14,544 nt of DNA from Minisyncoccota bacterium. Its GTDB lineage: Bacteria > Patescibacteriota > Minisyncoccia > Phycocordibacterales > GCA-2747955. The stretch covers positions 1 through 14,544 of the forward strand of contig CALLVB010000059.1 in NCBI GenBank assembly GCA_938010795.1, written 5' to 3'. Each line of letters starts with the position of its first letter. The first letter of the stretch is position 1. Both the position numbers and the translations under genes were made by a program. Shown piece by piece: positions 13,117 to 14,544 of this stretch. Under the pieces are notes generated by a model. The model searched no databases. It saw only the letters and a list, made by a program, of their open reading frames with translations, and was not told the origin of the DNA.

Positions 13117-14544
13117 ATGAAAAACTTTATTAAAGCACTTATCGTTTCAGTTGCAGCAACGTCACTGGCGTTCTCATCTGTTGCCTTCGCTGGAACAGTG
13201 AACAACGGAAATATTGCAACATTAAAAACGACAACAGCTAACCTATCAAACTCAGACTGGGGATCTTCATCTTCAGTTGATGCAGGAGATAAGGTAGCGT
13301 TCCAACTACACTATTATGTAAATGAAGGTGAAGTTGCAGAAAATGTTAGATTCTTTATTGAAAATCTTTCAGGAAAGACATTTAATGATGGTGATACTGA
13401 ATCTGTATCAGGTTCAATTACATCAACAACACTTACTAACGTGAACGGTTCTGTAAATGTTAACTTCCGGGACGACGTTCGACTAGAATGGTACAACACA
13501 ACATGGCAAATTCATCCATGTCAAAGCGTAAGCTGTGAAGAATCACTTTCTAATAATCAAGCTAATGATGTTCTATCATCAGGACTAAATATTGGAACAG
13601 TAGATGGTTCTACTGACTATACTGGAAATGTGATCGTTGAATTCAAAGCATTCGCAAACAATACACCAGACCCAGTTGCAGAAGACCCAACAGTTACAAC
13701 ACGGTCAGAAACTAATGTAGATGAAGATTCAGCTACACTACGAGGATCAGTAGACTTAAACGATGCTGATAATGGAGACGTATACTTTATTTACGGAACA
13801 TCATCATCAAACCTTAACAATACTACTCCTGATCAATCACGATCATCAGACGGAAACTTCGACGCTCGAATTACTGGACTTGATGACGACCGAACATATT
13901 ACTACCGAGCAGTTCTTGAAGCTGACGGAGACACATACATCGGTGGTCTAGAAGAGTTCCGAACAGAAGACGATACACCTACTTCATCAAATGATGACGA
14001 GGCTGAAGTTGAAACAGTTCGAGAAACTAATGTAGATGATGATTCAGCAGTACTACGAGGATCAGTTGAAGATGGAGATAATGTAGATGTGTACTTTGTA
14101 CTATCACGATACTCTGTTGATTCAACTCCAGAATGTCGAAACACTAACGATCGAGTAATTGATGTTACTTCTGATCAAGATAGAGGAGATGACTTCTCAC
14201 GAACAGCAACTGGACTTGACGAAAACACACGATACGCATATCGAGCATGTGGAGTTGGACAAGACGGAGAGACTGTTTCAGGAGATGTTGAAGACTTTGT
14301 TACAGAGGAAGAAGACAATAACAACAGCGACGAAGAAGCTGAGGTTGAGACTGACACCCCAACAAACATTGATGAAGATTCAGCAGTATTACGAGGATCA
14401 GTTCGAGATGGAAATAATGTAGATGTATACTTTGTACTATCATCTTCAGACACTACTCCAGAATGTCGAAACACTAACGATCGAGTAATTAACGTTACAG
14501 GAGATCAAGATGAAAATGATTCATTCTCACGAACAGTAACTGGA
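13117..14544 (+). CDS. Surface-layer-like secreted repeat protein, 3' end outside window
   Basis: Open for 476 codons to the window edge. The signal peptide (residues 1-25, cut after AFA) is followed by a beta-rich N-terminal region of about 165 residues with a Cys pair (HPCQSVSCEE), then an Asp/Pro linker and fibronectin type III-like repeats of roughly 105-112 residues. The repeats carry the words DEDSATLRGSV, a VYF strand, GLDDDRTYYYRA and an acidic linker. Copy 1 starts near 13700, copy 2 near 14023, and copy 3 near 14350 is cut by the window. Copies 2 and 3 have a Cys in PECRNTNDRV, and copy 2 has a second in YRACG. The protein is very acidic. Of 24 Arg codons 20 are CGA. Twin promoters and a stabilised leader suggest high expression. 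Probably an S-layer or adhesin-like surface protein; the function is inferred from architecture. Confidence 0.88.
   Translation, partial: MKNFIKALIVSVAATSLAFSSVAFAGTVNNGNIATLKTTTANLSNSDWGSSSSVDAGDKVAFQLHYYVNEGEVAENVRFFIENLSGKTFNDGDTESVSGSITSTTLTNVNGSVNVNFRDDVRLEWYNTTWQIHPCQSVSCEESLSNNQANDVLSSGLNIGTVDGSTDYTGNVIVEFKAFANNTPDPVAEDPTVTTRSETNVDEDSATLRGSVDLNDADNGDVYFIYGTSSSNLNNTTPDQSRSSDGNFDARITGLDDDRTYYYRAVLEADGDTYIGGLEEFRTEDDTPTSSNDDEAEVETVRETNVDDDSAVLRGSVEDGDNVDVYFVLSRYSVDSTPECRNTNDRVIDVTSDQDRGDDFSRTATGLDENTRYAYRACGVGQDGETVSGDVEDFVTEEEDNNNSDEEAEVETDTPTNIDEDSAVLRGSVRDGNNVDVYFVLSSSDTTPECRNTNDRVINVTGDQDENDSFSRTVTG
14023..14544 (+). repeat. Two highly similar fibronectin-like repeat copies at DNA level
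   Basis: The unit from about 14023 recurs about 336 bp later, where it is cut by the window end. A 33-base block is identical at 14128-14160 and 14458-14490, and most other differences are single codons, so the duplication is recent or kept alike by conversion. The copy near 13700 is far more diverged. Confidence 0.8.

Overview
The window looks like a chromosomal segment of a Candidate Phyla Radiation (Patescibacteria, probably Parcubacteria-like) bacterium. This is inferred from overall style, not from a marker phylogeny. The signs are A+T-rich DNA, compact genes, a UvrD/PcrA helicase followed by KsgA, and a block of envelope proteins of a type recurring in that group: single-span membrane proteins with DxDxDG calcium loops, a Pro/Gly-rich small secreted protein, and a secreted protein with a 'WINSGFEGSPAFV' segment. 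Eleven complete genes end in TAA or TAG, none in TGA, and there is no sign that UGA is read as glycine.

Layout. 1-2263 (+): 3' part of a UvrD/PcrA-type helicase, then the 16S rRNA dimethyltransferase ksgA, ending at a hairpin shared with the converging gene. 2326-3391 (-): a lipoprotein gene and a small secreted Pro/Gly-rich protein. 3438-7065 (+): two paralogous membrane-anchored calcium-loop proteins and a 567-residue secreted protein, closed by a strong terminator. 7199-10881 (+): a 101-residue acidic protein and, 2 nt later, an 1124-residue multi-part protein with a coiled coil, glycine-zipper-like hydrophobic segments and a possible LysM-like region. 10892-12870 (+): a strong promoter, a hairpin-rich leader, a small lipoprotein, about 280 nt of further hairpins, a secreted Cys- and Asp/Gly-rich protein, and a strong terminator. 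12932-14544 (+): two tandem promoters, a structured leader, and the start of a repetitive surface protein that runs off the window.

The most striking non-coding feature is at 3389-3440. The two divergent envelope genes are separated by a perfect 19-bp inverted repeat that contains both start codons and both extended -10 elements, six bases before each ATG. It reads as a mirror-image promoter making two leaderless mRNAs. ksgA has the same -10/ATG geometry, and 5362 and 7199 are nearly leaderless. Three genes (2326-2859, 11072 and 11793) instead carry strong Shine-Dalgarno sequences with 5-nt spacing, so the window shows two classes of translation start.

Functionally, one end is housekeeping (DNA unwinding, ribosome maturation) and the rest is cell envelope: lipoproteins, calcium-binding membrane anchors, secreted proteins and a surface-layer-like repeat protein. 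The envelope genes probably form a surface or secretion apparatus, but no ATPase or other diagnostic secretion component is present, so that role is inference.
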